From positions 1 to 51,030 of the forward strand of contig CAIWVW010000043.1 of assembly GCA_903916255.1 (NCBI GenBank): a DNA stretch of 51,030 nt, written 5' to 3'. The notes below the pieces were generated by a model that was not told the DNA's origin, searched no databases, and saw only the letters and a program-made list of their open reading frames with translations. Below are positions 25,490 to 33,880 of this stretch, piece by piece. Both the position numbers and the translations under genes were made by a program. The DNA comes from an uncultured Bacteroidota bacterium. Its GTDB lineage: Bacteria > Bacteroidota > Bacteroidia > JABEUT01. The first letter of the stretch is position 1. Every line of letters begins with the position of its first letter.

Positions 25490-27136
25490 TTATTTCTTCC
25501 CCACTTCACCCATCACCTGCCCCATGCAGCCGTCCGGGTTGGGTATATGTAACAGCCAGCAGATGGTGGGCGCTATATTGGTAATGGCTTCCTCTTTAGG
25601 CGTTGCTCCATGCTTAATTTCTCCTCCCCATAAAAGCAGTGGCACATGGGCATCGTAATCATACGGCGCTCCATGCGTGGTGCCTGTTTTGGCATATATC
25701 AGCCAGTTTGGTGATAGGTTTACAATCACATCTCCGGAGCGGATTGGGTAATAGCCGTTCACAATTTTGCGGTTAATCATATCCTTATTTACTTCGTCTA
25801 ATTTATAGGCAGGTATGGCACGCTCTATACCCGTGCATTGCAAGGCAATATTGGCTACTTCTGTTTCTATTAAACCCTTATCAAGTTTCTTTTCGGCAAT
25901 AGTTTTATCATTTAAATAAAACTGCTGGTTAACAAATTCAAGCGCAATTGAATCACCATATTTATCGGCTAAATAGGTATTGACTTTCCGCAGCAACGCT
26001 TTTTCATCTACATATCCCGCAGGAACGCCCCTATCCATAAGGTATTGGGCATTTACGGCCGCTCCGTGGTCGGCTGTAAGAAATACCAGCACATTCTTTT
26101 TGCCGATATATTTATCGAGGAAAGTAAGCAGGGTATCCAAATCTTTATCCATACGGATATAGGTATCTTCCAACTCAATAGACTCCGTGCCAAACTGGTG
26201 CCCCACATAATCGGTAGATGAAAAACTGATAGTCAGCATATCGGTTTCATCGTGCTGGCCGAGGCTGTCATTTTTAATGGTTGCTATGGCGAAGTCTTTC
26301 GTTAAATCATCCCCGAAAGGAGTTGCTTTAATCAAACCCAACCCGCCGTTCTTCTCCATCAGCACAGGCAAATTATGCGGGAAGATAGGCGCGCTTTCTG
26401 TTTTGTAAGGCTTCTCGTAAGGGTTGTCATCGGGCATGCTTTCGGTATATGCGCTTAAGTTTAATGTTGCATACCAGGGCTTACTTAAATAGGCTTTTGC
26501 AAGTTGCCGGTTATTGAACTTAGTAACCCAATCGGGTAAGGCTTTCATATAATACGTGCTGGTGATAAAGTTTCCGGTGCTGTCATCGAGCCAATATGCC
26601 GCATCAGCCCTGTGTCCTGCGGGAAGTATAGCGGCCCTGTCCTTTTGCGAAATACCAATTACTTTTGATTTTCCACCATCACTTAATTTAAGCGCATCGC
26701 CAATGGTGCTAACCAATTCCCGCCTCGGCGACATCTGCCCCTCTCTGGTTGGTGCGCCAATGGTTTTCATGCTGTCATCCTGCACACAATAGACCATTTT
26801 TCCTGATTGCCTGTCATACCAATCATTGGCAACAATGCCGCTCATACAGGGTGTTGAACCGGTATATATGGAAGTATGCCCCGGCCCTGTGAAGGTCGGC
26901 ACATAATTATATTGGGCATCATCAAATGAGAAACCTTCTTTCATCAATCGCCTGAAGCCACCTTTACCATATTTTTTGGCATATTTATAAAGGTAATCGT
27001 AGCGCATTTGGTCAATCACAATGCCGACAACCAATTTTGGGCGGTGCTCATTTTTGTTGTCTTCTTTATTGTGTTCATCGGTGCAAGATGAAAGAATAGC
27101 AAGAAGAAAAAGCGCGGGTAAAAGTCTTTTTATCAT
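25490..27136 (-). CDS. pafA: PafA-like alkaline phosphatase (lipoprotein)
   Basis: A 548-residue enzyme of the alkaline phosphatase superfamily. A lipobox-like LAILSSC gives Cys at about residue 18. The nucleophile Thr is in PTFTGPGHTSIYTG (about 80-93). An Asn follows in VANDWY (about 104), and K165 and R167 lie in SQKDRAAILPAG. This Thr/Asn/Lys-x-Arg set is that of the PafA phosphomonoesterase of Flavobacteria. Metal ligands are in VVGIVIDQMRYD (about 37-48) and TADHGAA. PafA enzymes release phosphate from organic monoesters in the periplasm and need zinc and usually calcium. It stands alone. Confidence 0.88.
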   Translation of the reverse strand: MIKRLLPALFLLAILSSCTDEHNKEDNKNEHRPKLVVGIVIDQMRYDYLYKYAKKYGKGGFRRLMKEGFSFDDAQYNYVPTFTGPGHTSIYTGSTPCMSGIVANDWYDRQSGKMVYCVQDDSMKTIGAPTREGQMSPRRELVSTIGDALKLSDGGKSKVIGISQKDRAAILPAGHRADAAYWLDDSTGNFITSTYYMKALPDWVTKFNNRQLAKAYLSKPWYATLNLSAYTESMPDDNPYEKPYKTESAPIFPHNLPVLMEKNGGLGLIKATPFGDDLTKDFAIATIKNDSLGQHDETDMLTISFSSTDYVGHQFGTESIELEDTYIRMDKDLDTLLTFLDKYIGKKNVLVFLTADHGAAVNAQYLMDRGVPAGYVDEKALLRKVNTYLADKYGDSIALEFVNQQFYLNDKTIAEKKLDKGLIETEVANIALQCTGIERAIPAYKLDEVNKDMINRKIVNGYYPIRSGDVIVNLSPNWLIYAKTGTTHGAPYDYDAHVPLLLWGGEIKHGATPKEEAITNIAPTICWLLHIPNPDGCMGQVMGEVGKK

Positions 27137-27192
27137 TTTTGTAATCTGGTTGCGGTAAAATTAATTTAATTCCATTAACTCAACATTAACAC

Positions 27193-28047
27193 ATGCTCTT
27201 AATTGCAGATAGCGGCTCATCTAAAACAGGTTGGCGATTGGTGAATGACAAGGGCGTTATATTCTCTTTTCACACCGAGGGGCTTAACCCTTATTACAAA
27301 ACCATTGAGCAAATAAAAGCTGTTTTGAATAAGGACCTCATTGCCTATTTACCTTATAAAGCGGACGATATTACCCACGTTTATTTTTATGGTGCGGGAT
27401 GCTCGGTTGCCATTAAATGCGAGGAAGTGAAAAAGGCTTTGTCGGAATGTTTTGCAAAAGCGGAAGTGGAAGTTCACCATGACATTTTAGGCGCAGCCCG
27501 TGCCTGTTGCGGACATGATAAAGGCATTGTGTGCATACTTGGCACAGGTTCCAATTCCTGCTATTATGATGGCACCGATACCACCCAAACCATAGGCGGA
27601 TTAGGTTTTATTTTAGGAGATGAAGGCAGCGGAGGGCATATCGGGAAAAGCATTGTGGCAGCTTTTTTAAACAAAGAAATGCCCGAAGATTTAAGAACGG
27701 CGTTCACCAATACCTACCACATGGACCGTACCGCTATAGATAAAAAGGTTTATCTTGAACCCAACTTTAATAAGTTTTTAGGCACATTCAGCATGTTTGC
27801 GGCGGAGCACATAAGCCACCCGTTTATACAAAGCTTGTTAAAAGAATGTTTGGACCTATTTTTAGTGAAGCACGTTTGCCGCTACCCAGATTATAAAACC
27901 ACAACAGTGCATTTTGTCGGTTCGGTGGCCTATTATTACAAGGACATTCTCATGGAGCTTTGCAAAAGCAAAGGCATCACAACAGGCAAGTTTGTGCTGG
28001 AGCCTGTGGAAGAGTTGGTGGGGTTTCATAAACAATTAGGGATTTAG
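27193..28047 (+). CDS. BadF/BadG-type ATPase, N-acetylglucosamine kinase-like
   Basis: A 284-residue protein of the ASKHA fold. The phosphate-1 loop is ADSGSSKTGWRLV at the N-terminus, phosphate-2 is GTGSNSCYYDG (about 117-127) and the adenosine segment is GGLGFILGDEGSGGHIGK (about 132-149). This layout is that of small Bacteroidota GlcNAc-kinase-like proteins. It would phosphorylate an amino sugar, perhaps from recycled peptidoglycan, but the substrate is not proven by sequence. It is cytoplasmic and begins near the divergent phosphatase gene, 56 nt away. Confidence 0.85.
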   Translation: MLLIADSGSSKTGWRLVNDKGVIFSFHTEGLNPYYKTIEQIKAVLNKDLIAYLPYKADDITHVYFYGAGCSVAIKCEEVKKALSECFAKAEVEVHHDILGAARACCGHDKGIVCILGTGSNSCYYDGTDTTQTIGGLGFILGDEGSGGHIGKSIVAAFLNKEMPEDLRTAFTNTYHMDRTAIDKKVYLEPNFNKFLGTFSMFAAEHISHPFIQSLLKECLDLFLVKHVCRYPDYKTTTVHFVGSVAYYYKDILMELCKSKGITTGKFVLEPVEELVGFHKQLGI

Positions 28048-28090
28048 CCTGAAATCATTTAATTCTGTTGTTTCTATAATCATAAATTCT

Positions 28091-28744
28091 ATGTGTAAAA
28101 TTATCCTTCTAATAGTTGTATTGTTTCCTGCAATACTCTTTGGCCAATCCACCAAAAAGGTAACTGATAAAGACAAACACGAAGTCTATTATGTATTAAA
28201 ATCTGATAAAACGATTCGGCAAGGGAGTTATAATAAATCTGGATGGAATGGAAAACCCCTCATTGATGGTTATTACAAAAATGGAATGAAAGATAGTATC
28301 TGGACATTTTATGACAATTCCGGTCAGGTTAACCAAAAATACGATTATATTAAAAAAGAGTTTATTTTTGAGAAAGCAGATACTGCGGGAAGTAATGATT
28401 TATGGCCTGTTATTAAAGGCTCCGATACTATCAAGACAAAACTTGACAAACACCCTAATTATATAGGAGGCTCCAATGTATTATATCAATTTCTTGCTGA
28501 TAATTTAGATTACCCTGATTCGGCTAAGGACTTAAATAAAATGGGGACAGTAAAAATAATTTTTACGGTCGACAAAAATGGGAAAGCTATTAATCATAGG
28601 GTAATCCAACATGTTTACCCTTGCCTTGACAGGGAAGCAATGAGAGTTGTTAAACTTCTACCCAATGAATGGGAACCAGCAATTTTAAATGGAGAAAAAG
28701 TAGATGCCTCTTACACTTTACCAATTCGATTTGTGTTGCGGTGA
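28091..28744 (+). CDS. Exported protein with TonB C-terminal domain
   Basis: A 217-residue protein with a signal peptide ending near LFGQ (about residue 16). A MORN-like antitoxin-style repeat follows (GYYKNGMKDSIWTFYDNSG, about 56-74). The last ~80 residues are a TonB C-terminal domain (GTVKIIFTVDKNGKAIN to YTLPIRFVLR). It has no retained N-terminal transmembrane anchor or Pro-rich spacer, so it cannot be a standard TonB energy transducer. Such soluble TonB-C proteins are common in Bacteroidota but their role is unclear. It follows the GlcNAc-kinase-like gene by 43 nt. Confidence 0.82.
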   Translation: MCKIILLIVVLFPAILFGQSTKKVTDKDKHEVYYVLKSDKTIRQGSYNKSGWNGKPLIDGYYKNGMKDSIWTFYDNSGQVNQKYDYIKKEFIFEKADTAGSNDLWPVIKGSDTIKTKLDKHPNYIGGSNVLYQFLADNLDYPDSAKDLNKMGTVKIIFTVDKNGKAINHRVIQHVYPCLDREAMRVVKLLPNEWEPAILNGEKVDASYTLPIRFVLR

Positions 28745-28941
28745 AAGCCCCTTGGTTTCAGATTTATGTTATAATCGTTGTGCCCTCAACAGACATATTT
28801 TAAATTAGAAAGCGTTTTTCCTTGTCGACAACCTACAAATCAACGAGTTCAAAAACTGAAAAACATAAATAACACTGGTAATCTGTAATTTAATGGAAAA
28901 TGAGTCGCTAAGTATTTGCATTGGCAATCAAATTTTTTGCA

Positions 28942-28976
28942 TTTGAAAAATTGGAAGCAATAAATTTCTATCTTTG
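28942..28976 (+). promoter_or_regulatory. Promoter of secDF
   Basis: -33 TTTG at 28942-28945 and -7 box TATCTTTG at 28969-28976, spaced 23 nt, with the ATG 20 nt downstream. One of the best matches to the Bacteroidota consensus in the window. Confidence 0.75.
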
Positions 28977-28996
28977 CGCCCCTATAAATTAAAAAA

Positions 28997-31900
28997 ATGC
29001 AAAATAAAGGTGTTATTCGGTTGTTTGCTATACTCTTAGCCTTAGCCTGTGTCTATTACTTCTCATTCACATATTTCTCCACTAAAACGGAAAATGCAGC
29101 CAAGGAATATGCTGCCGATTATGTTTCACAAAAAAATGTAATTGCTTTAGCGGCTTCGGCGGCTACAGTAAAGGATACAGCTACCAAAGCTACCAAGCTG
29201 GATACCGTAAAACAAAGGTTTTACCTTGACTCATTACAGTTGCAAACCGCTGACAACTACCTTAAACGTGCAAAAGACAGCGTTATATATCCCCTATTTG
29301 GATTTAGTTACGAAGAATGTAAAGAAAAGAGTATCAACCTTGGGCTTGACTTGAAGGGTGGTATGAACGTAACCCTTGAAATCTCTGAAGCGGATATTAT
29401 CAGGGGTATGTCTGGAAATAATAAGGATATAGCTTTTAATCAAGCTATCAACCAAGCAGAAGACCAACACTTAAAATCAACGAAGCCGTTTATCGACCTC
29501 TTCAGTGAAAGCTACGCTCAATTAAAACCAGATGGTAAACTGGCTACCTATTTCCAAACCATGGAACTCAGGGATGCTATTTCCCCTACCGCTACTAATG
29601 AACAAGTTATCGACGAATTAAAGAAACGCATTGCAGATGCAATAAGTACTGCACAGTTAACCCTCCGTGCACGTATCGACAAATTCGGTGTGGCTCAACC
29701 TAACATACAAGTATTGCCGGGTTCCGGCAGAATCTTAATCGGACTGCCAGGTGTAAGCGATAAAGACCGTGTACGCAAACTATTACAAGGAAGCGCTAAC
29801 CTTGAATTCTGGGAAACCTATTCCAATGAAAAGATTTACCCTTACCTTGAACGCGCCGACGAACGTTTGGCAAGCATCCTGAATGTAATTCCTGATACAG
29901 CTAAAAAAGCGACTGTAGCCGATTCAAACAAACCTGTTACTGCTAATGATTCGTTAACTAAAGCCAATAAAACAAATGACAGTTTAGCAGCTGCAAGCAA
30001 GAAAAATGATACATCCAGAGCTGCAATAGCAAAGAAACAACCATTGTTTGTGGTGCTTTCTCCAGTATTAATGCGTGACCAACAAAACCATATCTTCCCA
30101 CGTAAAGGTCCTGAACCGGAAGTTGGGTATGCACGTTTAGCTGATACTGGAAAGGTTGGAGCTTACTTACGTATGCCTCAGATAGCATCTATGTTCCCTT
30201 CTGATTTGAAATTTTTATGGGAAAAACCAAAAGATAAGAGTGCAGGCGTACTTCAATTGGTAGCAATTAAAACCTTAAAGGGCGGCCAAAGCCCCCTTTC
30301 AGGTGATATTATTGCCGATGCCAAGAAACAATTCGACCAGAACAATGGCGGCAGCCCAAGTATTGAAATGACCATGACTCCGCAAGCCGGACAGGTTTGG
30401 AGAAGGTTGACCAATGCCAATAAAGGACAATGTATTGCTATCGTTCTAGATAATGTGGTTTATTCCGCGCCGGTAGTTCAAAATGAAATTCCGAACGGTA
30501 TTTCTCAAATTACCGGAAGCTATAAGCCTGAAGAAGCAGATGACTTAGTAAATATTTTGAAGGCCGGTCGTTTGCCAGCCCCGGCACATATTGTTGAAGA
30601 AAGCGTAGTGGGCCCTACCCTCGGTAAAGAATCTATCAGTTCAGGATTACTTTCATTCGTAGTAGCGCTCTTATTCGTGTTAGTCTTTATGGCATTGTAT
30701 TATAATCAAGCCGGTAGAGTTGCGGATGCAGCCATGATAATTAACGTGTTCTTTGTATTGGGTATTCTTGCCTCTCTCGGTGCAGTTCTAACCTTACCCG
30801 GTATTGCAGGTATTGTATTGACAGTTGCTATGTCGGTAGATGCTAACATATTGATATTTGAGCGTATACGTGAAGAATTGTCACATGGCGGAAAAACCCT
30901 TTCAAATGCGGTAAAAGACGGCTTTAAAAACGCCCGTTCATCCGTACTCGATTCTAATATCACGACCTTTATTCTTGGTATCATATTATATGTATTTGGT
31001 ACAGGCCCAATTCAAGGGTTTGCAACCACCTTGATTATTGGTATTCCATCTTCCTTATTCTGCGCTATTTTTATTACCCGCTTAATGTTAGAACGCAGAT
31101 TATCTAAGAACAAGGATATTAAGTTTGATACTACTTTAACCCGGAATGCTTTCAAAAATATCAATATCAATTTCGTAAAACACAGACGTTGGTATTATAT
31201 CATTTCCGGCAGTATCCTTATTTGCGGATTGGTTTCTTATCTCCATAGTGGTTTTAACTTGGGTGTCGATTTCAAAGGCGGACGGAATTATGTAATTCGT
31301 TTTGATAACCCTCCATCCGTTGAGAATGTGCGTAAAGCATTAACCGTTTCTTTTGGCGGAGAAGCTCCTGAAGTGCAAACTTATGGTGAACAAACCCAAA
31401 TAAAAGTCACCACCGGTTACATGATTAACGACCAAAGCAAGAATGCGGAACAAAAAGCCGAAGATGCCCTTAATAGCGGCCTTGCTCCAATGCACAACCA
31501 TTATATAATTGAAAGTTCACAGTTGGTAGGTGAATCTGTTTCACATGATATTAAATCAAAGGCTATATGGTCGGTATTGCTGGCATGCCTGCTTATGTTT
31601 ATCTTTATATTCATCCGGTTCCGCGGATGGCAATATGGCTTGGGAGCTGTAGTTGCCTTGTTCCACGATGCATTAATGATTATGGCTGTATTTACCCTTT
31701 TCAAGAATGTGGTGCCATTCTCCTTGGAAGTTAATCAGGACTTTATAGCTGCTATTCTAACCGTAATGAGCTACTCAATGACGGATACGGTTGTTGTATT
31801 TGACAGGATACGTGAATACTTAAACCAAAAGAAAAAAACGCAGGGAGACGACAAAACGCAAATCATTAATTACGCATTGAATGCAACATTGAGCCGTACA

Positions 31901-32089
31901 ATCAACACTTCAATGAGTATTTTCTTCGTATTGTTAGCCATCTTTATATTTGGCGGAACAACCATTAAAGGATTTGCTTTTGCATTGCTGGTAGGTATTG
32001 TTGTGGGAACATATTCGTCCATATGCATCGCTACTCCTATCGTTATCGACTTCGACAGGAAGAAGAAGGACGAACCTAAAAAGGCATAA
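28997..32089 (+). CDS. secDF: Fused Sec translocase accessory protein SecDF
   Basis: A 1030-residue fusion of SecD and SecF, which use the proton-motive force to pull secreted proteins off SecYEG on the periplasmic side. SecD begins with one transmembrane helix (IRLFAILLALACVYYF), the motif GLDLKGGMNVTLE (about 115-127), a large periplasmic domain and five more helices. SecF starts near residue 715 with NFVKHRRWYY, followed by GVDFKGGRNYVIRF and its own periplasmic domain and helices. A low-complexity Ser/Asn/Lys stretch (about residues 310-345) sits in the first periplasmic domain. A separate promoter and strong terminator make it a single-gene unit. Confidence 0.97.
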   Translation: MQNKGVIRLFAILLALACVYYFSFTYFSTKTENAAKEYAADYVSQKNVIALAASAATVKDTATKATKLDTVKQRFYLDSLQLQTADNYLKRAKDSVIYPLFGFSYEECKEKSINLGLDLKGGMNVTLEISEADIIRGMSGNNKDIAFNQAINQAEDQHLKSTKPFIDLFSESYAQLKPDGKLATYFQTMELRDAISPTATNEQVIDELKKRIADAISTAQLTLRARIDKFGVAQPNIQVLPGSGRILIGLPGVSDKDRVRKLLQGSANLEFWETYSNEKIYPYLERADERLASILNVIPDTAKKATVADSNKPVTANDSLTKANKTNDSLAAASKKNDTSRAAIAKKQPLFVVLSPVLMRDQQNHIFPRKGPEPEVGYARLADTGKVGAYLRMPQIASMFPSDLKFLWEKPKDKSAGVLQLVAIKTLKGGQSPLSGDIIADAKKQFDQNNGGSPSIEMTMTPQAGQVWRRLTNANKGQCIAIVLDNVVYSAPVVQNEIPNGISQITGSYKPEEADDLVNILKAGRLPAPAHIVEESVVGPTLGKESISSGLLSFVVALLFVLVFMALYYNQAGRVADAAMIINVFFVLGILASLGAVLTLPGIAGIVLTVAMSVDANILIFERIREELSHGGKTLSNAVKDGFKNARSSVLDSNITTFILGIILYVFGTGPIQGFATTLIIGIPSSLFCAIFITRLMLERRLSKNKDIKFDTTLTRNAFKNININFVKHRRWYYIISGSILICGLVSYLHSGFNLGVDFKGGRNYVIRFDNPPSVENVRKALTVSFGGEAPEVQTYGEQTQIKVTTGYMINDQSKNAEQKAEDALNSGLAPMHNHYIIESSQLVGESVSHDIKSKAIWSVLLACLLMFIFIFIRFRGWQYGLGAVVALFHDALMIMAVFTLFKNVVPFSLEVNQDFIAAILTVMSYSMTDTVVVFDRIREYLNQKKKTQGDDKTQIINYALNATLSRTINTSMSIFFVLLAIFIFGGTTIKGFAFALLVGIVVGTYSSICIATPIVIDFDRKKKDEPKKA

Positions 32090-32101
32090 TTACAACCTAT
32101 T

Positions 32102-32152
32102 GAAAGTGGAGAATCGTGAAACTAAAATTCATGATTCTCCACTTTCTTTTTT
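32102..32152 (+). terminator. Strong intrinsic terminator of secDF
   Basis: A 19-bp stem (32102-32120 with 32128-32146, one mismatch) with a 7-nt loop, followed by TTTTTT. It begins 13 nt past the secDF stop. Confidence 0.93.
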
Positions 32153-32156
32153 GAAC

Positions 32157-32164
32157 TAACTTTG
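32157..32164 (+). promoter_or_regulatory. -7 box of tatA, very short leader
   Basis: TAACTTTG ends 7 nt before the tatA ATG at 32172, and directly follows the secDF terminator. The transcript would have almost no leader. Confidence 0.55.
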
Positions 32165-32171
32165 TCAAATC

Positions 32172-32474
32172 ATGTTACTCTCAACATTCTTATTTCTTGA
32201 TTTCAGCGGAGGTGAGTTTCTCCTTATAGCAGTAGTATTCCTGATGTTCTTTGGCTCAAAAAGCATACCCGGAATGGCTCGTACTTTAGGCAAAGCTATG
32301 CGCGATTTTAAAGAAGCGGCCAATAATGTACAGCGTGAAATACACGAAAGCGCAACCGTAGAGGAAGTGAAAGAAGTTAAGCAACCCTCCCCTACCACAA
32401 TTCCGCAGCAAACTACAACCACTGCATCGGCACAGCCGGAAACAACCTCCAATACAGAGGAAGTTAAAAGATAA
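32172..32474 (+). CDS. tatA: Twin-arginine translocase subunit TatA
   Basis: A 100-residue protein with the TatA/E plan. A short N-terminal transmembrane helix (FLLIAVVFLMFFG, about 16-28) is followed by the hinge SKSIPGMARTLGKAMRDFKEA, an amphipathic helix with the conserved Phe-Gly and Pro. A Thr/Gln-rich flexible tail ends the protein. TatA oligomers form the pathway by which folded proteins with twin-arginine signals cross the inner membrane, together with TatC, which is not in this window. It lies between secDF and ssrA. Confidence 0.93.
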   Translation: MLLSTFLFLDFSGGEFLLIAVVFLMFFGSKSIPGMARTLGKAMRDFKEAANNVQREIHESATVEEVKEVKQPSPTTIPQQTTTTASAQPETTSNTEEVKR

Positions 32475-32537
32475 AAATAAAAAAGTAATTCTGCTGCTCA
32501 TCTTGTATCGCTTATCTCTAATGGCTATTATTTGTAG

Positions 32538-32545
32538 TATCTTTG
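32538..32545 (+). promoter_or_regulatory. -7 box of ssrA
   Basis: TATCTTTG matches TAnnTTTG, 16 nt before the tmRNA 5' end inferred from acceptor pairing. Confidence 0.65.
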
Positions 32546-32561
32546 CGATGTCTTACGTTAT

Positions 32562-32928
32562 GGGGCCGACAGGTTTTGACAGCAGGCCGAAGTAGCGGAT
32601 AAGCATGCCGAGCATTGGGAAAGTGGCTCGCAAATCTTAATTCTCAACAATTCAGAAGGCGAATCAAATTACGCCCTAGCTGCTTAATTCTCAAGGAGAT
32701 TTAAGTGCTATGTTTCCCGGGAAGCCCCTCCTGCCGGCGTCCCGACCGAAGCATCGAAAATGACAGGATAGGTATTGTATCGTTCCGGTACAGTAGCGAA
32801 ACTTTAGGAACTAAGGTGGCAATAGCCTTGATTTACGACGGTTGCCACACCAAAATAAAGTAACTCTAAGCATGTAGAAGGTTCGTTGTTTCCTTGTTTG
32901 GACGAGGGTTCGAATCCCTCCGGCTCCA
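32562..32928 (+). ncRNA. ssrA: Transfer-messenger RNA (tmRNA)
   Basis: The 5' end GGGGCC pairs with GGCTCC at 32922-32927 to form the acceptor stem, and A32928 would be the discriminator. CCA is not encoded. The 3' half shows a T-arm with GGTTCGAATCC. The 5' part has the conserved GACAGGTTTTGACAGC-like start. The tag reading frame is at 32658-32687: Gly-Glu-Ser-Asn-Tyr-Ala-Leu-Ala-Ala then TAA, so the full tag is (A)GESNYALAA, close to other Bacteroidota tags ending NYALAA. The molecule releases stalled ribosomes with SmpB and marks the product for proteolysis. It is a single, non-permuted gene of about 367 nt. Confidence 0.95.
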
Positions 32929-33136
32929 CTGGTACGGTTATTCTTGCTGCACTATTTACCTGAAAAATTTTCAGAATTCATACATTATAAGGCTGTTTTT
33001 TTTACCGCCAAGCCTATACCTTTTTATTAATAGGCGTTTAAACTCTACCGATACATATTTTAATAAGTATGCATCAATTAACATTTGTTTGTTAGTAACT
33101 AATATTTATAGTATTTAAAGCATAATAATAATTATT

Positions 33137-33144
33137 TAATTTTG
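33137..33144 (+). promoter_or_regulatory. -7 box upstream of the small anchored protein gene
   Basis: TAATTTTG matches TAnnTTTG, 41 nt before the ATG at 33186, within an otherwise very AT-rich spacer. Confidence 0.45.
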
Positions 33145-33185
33145 CAGTATATTATTCTAAAAAACTAAATAAATATATTTTAAAT

Positions 33186-33839
33186 ATGTCTAAATATTCA
33201 CATGCATGGCTTATGGTAATAGGATTCAGTGCCTCTGCTATTGCCGAAAAGAGGCCGTTTATTGTTAAACTCCAGGGGAATACGCTATACAGTAAAAGTG
33301 CTGTGGGAAAACCTGTCAGTCAAGCAAAACACATATACATAAACTCAAATAATTCACTAACTAGTGAACCAACAACTAAACTGGTTTTAGCTCCTTATAA
33401 TAAAATGGAGAAAGATACCTCAAGTAGCCAAAAGCCAGTGAAGGCGGGTTACCTTACTATACAGTCGCATTGTTTAGACCGCGACAGCCTGAACCCACTC
33501 GACTCTGTGGTAATGGATGTATATTCTAATGGGGAGCATATAACGGCAGGCATGTCCGATAAAAATGGATTTATTAGCACCGACAGCATCCCGCCGGGAA
33601 ATTATTTTGTTGTTTTATACCGGAAAAACTATAAAACGTTTTCTACCTTTATAAGCAGGACAAGCTTAAATGGACAATCATATATAGATATTCCGCTTAA
33701 GAAAAATGAGAAATATCTTTATGAATCATTCGGACAAAGATTGTGGAAATATATTGTAAGCTTCCAGGGCTTACTTATTTTCCTGTTAGTTTGCCTGTTC
33801 ATCAAGTTGTCTGGCGTAGTAATTAAATACGCCATTTAG
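33186..33839 (+). CDS. Membrane-anchored protein with carboxypeptidase-regulatory-like domain
   Basis: A 217-residue protein. The N-terminus is a weak signal sequence (AWLMVIGFSASAIAEK). The middle (about 90-180) is a beta-sandwich of the carboxypeptidase regulatory/CnaB-like type: LDSVVMDVYSNGEHITAGMSDKNGFISTDSIPPGNYFVVLYRKNY, with the usual DKNG turn and PPGNYFV strand. The C-terminus is a single transmembrane helix (FQGLLIFLLVCLFIKLSGVVI), so the domain should face the periplasm. No function is known. It has no co-transcribed partner and converges on the BNR/PKD T9SS gene. Confidence 0.72.
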   Translation: MSKYSHAWLMVIGFSASAIAEKRPFIVKLQGNTLYSKSAVGKPVSQAKHIYINSNNSLTSEPTTKLVLAPYNKMEKDTSSSQKPVKAGYLTIQSHCLDRDSLNPLDSVVMDVYSNGEHITAGMSDKNGFISTDSIPPGNYFVVLYRKNYKTFSTFISRTSLNGQSYIDIPLKKNEKYLYESFGQRLWKYIVSFQGLLIFLLVCLFIKLSGVVIKYAI

Positions 33840-33880
33840 CTCAAAGCAAAAAACAAGGACAAAACCTGAACCGGTATCTA

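Noticed and set aside
32894-33118. 74-codon plus-strand reading frame overlapping the 3' end of the tmRNA
   Set aside because: It begins inside the tmRNA T-arm, has no promoter or signal of its own and its sequence has no protein-like pattern.
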